From positions 1 to 10,584 of the forward strand of contig JAGWUU010000094.1 in assembly GCA_028868335.1 (NCBI GenBank): 10,584 bases of DNA, given 5' to 3'. The DNA comes from Sphingomonadales bacterium. GTDB taxonomy: Bacteria; Pseudomonadota; Alphaproteobacteria; Sphingomonadales; Sphingomonadaceae. How positions within the stretch are numbered: position 1 is the first letter of the stretch; every line of letters starts with the position of its first letter. Below, one piece after another: positions 8,499 to 10,584 of the stretch. Below the pieces are notes generated by a model. It made no database searches and was not told the DNA's origin. It saw nothing but the letters and a program-made list of their open reading frames with translations. Both the position numbers and the translations under genes were made by a program.

Positions 8499-8524
8499 AC
8501 ATGCGCCCGGCGCGCCTTCACATT

Positions 8525-8533
8525 GGAGGGAGG
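8525..8533 (+). promoter_or_regulatory. Strong ribosome binding site of the EF-G-like gene
   Basis: GGAGGGAGG lies 6 bases before the ATG at 8540. It is the strongest Shine-Dalgarno sequence in the window, and it fixes the start of a gene whose end is outside the window. Confidence 0.8.
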
Positions 8534-8539
8534 CGAACG

Positions 8540-10584
8540 ATGGGCAACACCCGAAATGGAACATCTGGTGGCAGAGCAGCTACCCGTGCGGTCGCGCTGG
8601 TCGGGCCGGCCGGCACGGGCAAGACCAGCCTGACCGAGGCGCTGCTGTTCGCGAGCGGCGCGATCAACCGCCAGGGCAGCGTCGAATCCGGCAACACCGT
8701 GGGCGACGCCAGCCCGGAAGCCCGCGCCCGCGGCAGCTCCACCGAAATCAACCTCACCCACTTTTCCTACCTTGGCGACCGCTTTGCCCTGATCGACCTG
8801 CCGGGCGGCACCGGCTTTGCCGCCGATGGCCTCGTTGCGCTGCAATCGGCCGACCTGGCCGTGGTGGTGATCGATCCCGCGCCCGAGCGCGCGGTGCTGA
8901 CGGAACCGATCCTGCGGCGGCTCGACGAACTGGGCGTGCCCCATGTCATCTTCGTCAACAAGATCGATCACGCCCGCGCTGGCGCGGTGCGCGAACTGAT
9001 CGAGGAATTGCAGCCCCTGAGCCGCGAACCGCTTGCCCTGCGCCAGATACCGATCCGCGACGGCGACAACGTGACCGGCTATGTCGATCTCGCGCTGGAA
9101 CGCGCCTATCGCTATCGCCCCGGCAAGGAGAGCGAACAGGTCGAAATTCCCGCCGCGATCGCCTCGCGCGAGAAGGAGGAACGGACCCATCTGCTCGAAA
9201 CGCTGGCGGATTTCGATGATGCCCTGCTCGAAGCCCTGCTGATGGACGAGACGCCGGACCAGGCGCTGGTTTTGTCGGACCTTGCGGCCGACACGGCGGG
9301 CAACAAGGTGGTGCCGGTGATGCTCGGCTCGGCACTGACCGGCGGCGGGGTTCACCGCCTGTTGAAGATGCTGCGCCACGAGACGCCCTCGCCCGAGGCG
9401 GCGGCTACGCGGATGGGTCTGGAGGACGGCGGCGCTCTGCACGTTTTCAAGATTGCCAATGGCGGCGCGATGGGGCGGCTCGCGCTTGGGCGCGTGCTTG
9501 GCGATGGTCTGCACGAGGGGGACGAACTGTTCGTCGGCAGCGAGGCAGAACGCACCGGATCGCTGTTCTTCGTCCAGGGCGACAAGACCGCCAAACAGCC
9601 CGAAGCCCAGCCCGGCGACATCATCGCCGTCGCCAAGGTCGACGGTGCGCGCAGCGGGATGCTGCTGGGCCGCCACAACGCGCTGCGTTCGGGGGCGCCG
9701 GAGCTGAGCTATCCGTCGCGCAACGCCGCGGTTGCGATCACTACCCGCGATCGCAAGGACGACGTCAAGCTCTCCACTGCGCTGCATCGGCTGTGCGAGG
9801 AGGACCCGGCGCTCGAATGGTCGCAGGACGATGCCAGCCATGAGACGATCCTGCGCGGGATCAACGACGATCACCTTGCGGTGGTGATAGGGCGATTGCA
9901 GCGCCGGTACGGGGTCGCGGTCGATACCCACCCGCCCCGGATTGCCTACCGCGAATCGATCCGCAAGGGTGCGACCCAGCGCGGTCGGCACAAGAAGCAG
10001 TCCGGCGGGCACGGCCAGTATGGCGACTGCGTGATCGAGATCCGTCCGCTGGCACATGGCGAAGGGTTCCGCTTCGTCGACAAGATCACCGGCGGGGTAA
10101 TTCCGAAGCAGTGGATTCCGGCGGTCGAGCTTGGCGTGCGCGATGCGATGGAGAAGGGCCCGCTCGGCTTTCCGGTGGTCGACGTTGAAGTGACCTTGAC
10201 CGACGGATCGTTCCATTCGGTCGACAGTTCGGAGCTTGCCTTCCGCATCGCCGGGCGCACCGCGATGAGCGATGCCCTGGCGCAGGCCGCGCCTTACCTG
10301 CTCGAGCCGATCGTCAAGGTGGCGATCGATACGCCCGCCGGGACGGCATCGAAAGCCGGGTCGGTTGCCTCGGCGCGGCGCGGCCAGATTCTCGGGCTCA
10401 ATCCCCACCCTGACTGGTCGCGGTGGGAACGGGTCGAAGCCCTGCTCCCGCAAAGCGGATTGCATGGCCTCGACGCGGAACTGCGGTCGCTCAGCCAGGG
10501 TCTTGCCAGCTTCACCGCGGAGTTCGACCACCTTGCCGAACTCAGCGGCAAGCACGCCGACGACGTGGTCAAGGCGCGGGCGGC
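8540..10584 (+). CDS. EF-G-like translational GTPase (EF-G2 type), 3' end outside window
   Basis: 681 codons are visible without a stop, and the gene runs off the right edge. Family members are roughly this long, so little should be missing. It has the EF-G domain order: G domain, domain II (about 298-390), then domains III-V. The wording from RESIRKGATQRGRHKKQSGG (471-490) through GHGQYGD, FVDKITGGVIPKQWIPAVE (512-530) and LTDGSFHSVDSSELAF (553-568) matches the EF-G-like (EF-G2) family better than FusA. GTP motifs: G1 GPAGTGKT (22-29), G4 NKID (140-143) and G5 GSA (263-265) are intact. Switch I is ARGSST (63-68) instead of ERGITI. G3 is DLPGG (86-90), so Gly90 replaces the catalytic His of DTPGH. 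It could bind GTP but hydrolyse it slowly or by another route. Its cellular role, as a ribosome-linked factor or something else, is not known from this sequence. The gene is divergent from the methyltransferase gene and has its own strong ribosome site. Confidence 0.92.
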   Translation, partial: MGNTRNGTSGGRAATRAVALVGPAGTGKTSLTEALLFASGAINRQGSVESGNTVGDASPEARARGSSTEINLTHFSYLGDRFALIDLPGGTGFAADGLVALQSADLAVVVIDPAPERAVLTEPILRRLDELGVPHVIFVNKIDHARAGAVRELIEELQPLSREPLALRQIPIRDGDNVTGYVDLALERAYRYRPGKESEQVEIPAAIASREKEERTHLLETLADFDDALLEALLMDETPDQALVLSDLAADTAGNKVVPVMLGSALTGGGVHRLLKMLRHETPSPEAAATRMGLEDGGALHVFKIANGGAMGRLALGRVLGDGLHEGDELFVGSEAERTGSLFFVQGDKTAKQPEAQPGDIIAVAKVDGARSGMLLGRHNALRSGAPELSYPSRNAAVAITTRDRKDDVKLSTALHRLCEEDPALEWSQDDASHETILRGINDDHLAVVIGRLQRRYGVAVDTHPPRIAYRESIRKGATQRGRHKKQSGGHGQYGDCVIEIRPLAHGEGFRFVDKITGGVIPKQWIPAVELGVRDAMEKGPLGFPVVDVEVTLTDGSFHSVDSSELAFRIAGRTAMSDALAQAAPYLLEPIVKVAIDTPAGTASKAGSVASARRGQILGLNPHPDWSRWERVEALLPQSGLHGLDAELRSLSQGLASFTAEFDHLAELSGKHADDVVKARA

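Noticed and set aside
7558..9219. 553-codon plus-strand frame across the methyltransferase gene and the start of the EF-G-like gene
   Set aside because: It is antisense to one well-supported gene and out of frame with another, and it has no recognisable protein content.
8276..10555. 759-codon open frame on the minus strand opposite the EF-G-like gene
   Set aside because: It lies antisense to a clear EF-G-like coding region and overlaps the start of the methyltransferase gene. Its translation has no recognisable domain and is rich in Arg, Gly and Ala, as expected for the shadow of a GC-rich gene.

Overview
The window is GC-rich bacterial chromosome, mostly housekeeping genes. The eukaryote-like, single-chain NADP isocitrate dehydrogenase, the AlaRS N-terminus (MTSTNEIRRSFLDYF), the Caulobacter-like promoter spacing and the overall codon bias suggest an alphaproteobacterium. 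Sphingomonadales is the best guess, from general similarity of protein wording rather than a search.

Layout from left to right: (1) a complete tRNA-Val(GAC) at 53-127, with a GC-rich hairpin before it and a strong two-way intrinsic terminator after it at 141-175; (2) a minus-strand crotonase-family gene, probably enoyl-CoA hydratase; (3) a short divergent control region (961-1092) holding an 18-bp near-palindrome that looks like an operator and a promoter-like motif for icd; (4) plus-strand icd (NADP isocitrate dehydrogenase); (5) a 364-base non-coding stretch with a terminator and a second perfect inverted repeat; (6) a plus-strand KefB/KefC-type CPA2 cation:proton antiporter with a C-terminal TrkA-N domain. 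It converges on (7) a minus-strand group: a class I SAM-dependent methyltransferase, alaS, and a small secreted LprI/DUF1311-like protein directly behind alaS. Finally (8) a divergent plus-strand gene for an EF-G-like translational GTPase (EF-G2 type) runs off the right end.

Metabolically, icd (TCA cycle, NADPH supply) and the acyl-CoA hydratase share one divergent control region, so carbon or acyl-CoA state could affect both. That is inference. tRNA-Val, AlaRS and the EF-G-like protein are translation-related but do not form one operon. The antiporter probably serves ion and pH homeostasis.

I found no mobile element, CRISPR array or defence island. The points most worth a second look are: the EF-G-like GTPase has Gly where canonical translational GTPases have the catalytic His of DxPGH; its leader has a long inverted repeat; there is a candidate operator between the crotonase gene and icd; one promoter-like motif recurs with fixed spacing at icd and the antiporter, the latter placing the start of transcription almost on the ATG; and the antiporter's nucleotide-binding loop is altered.
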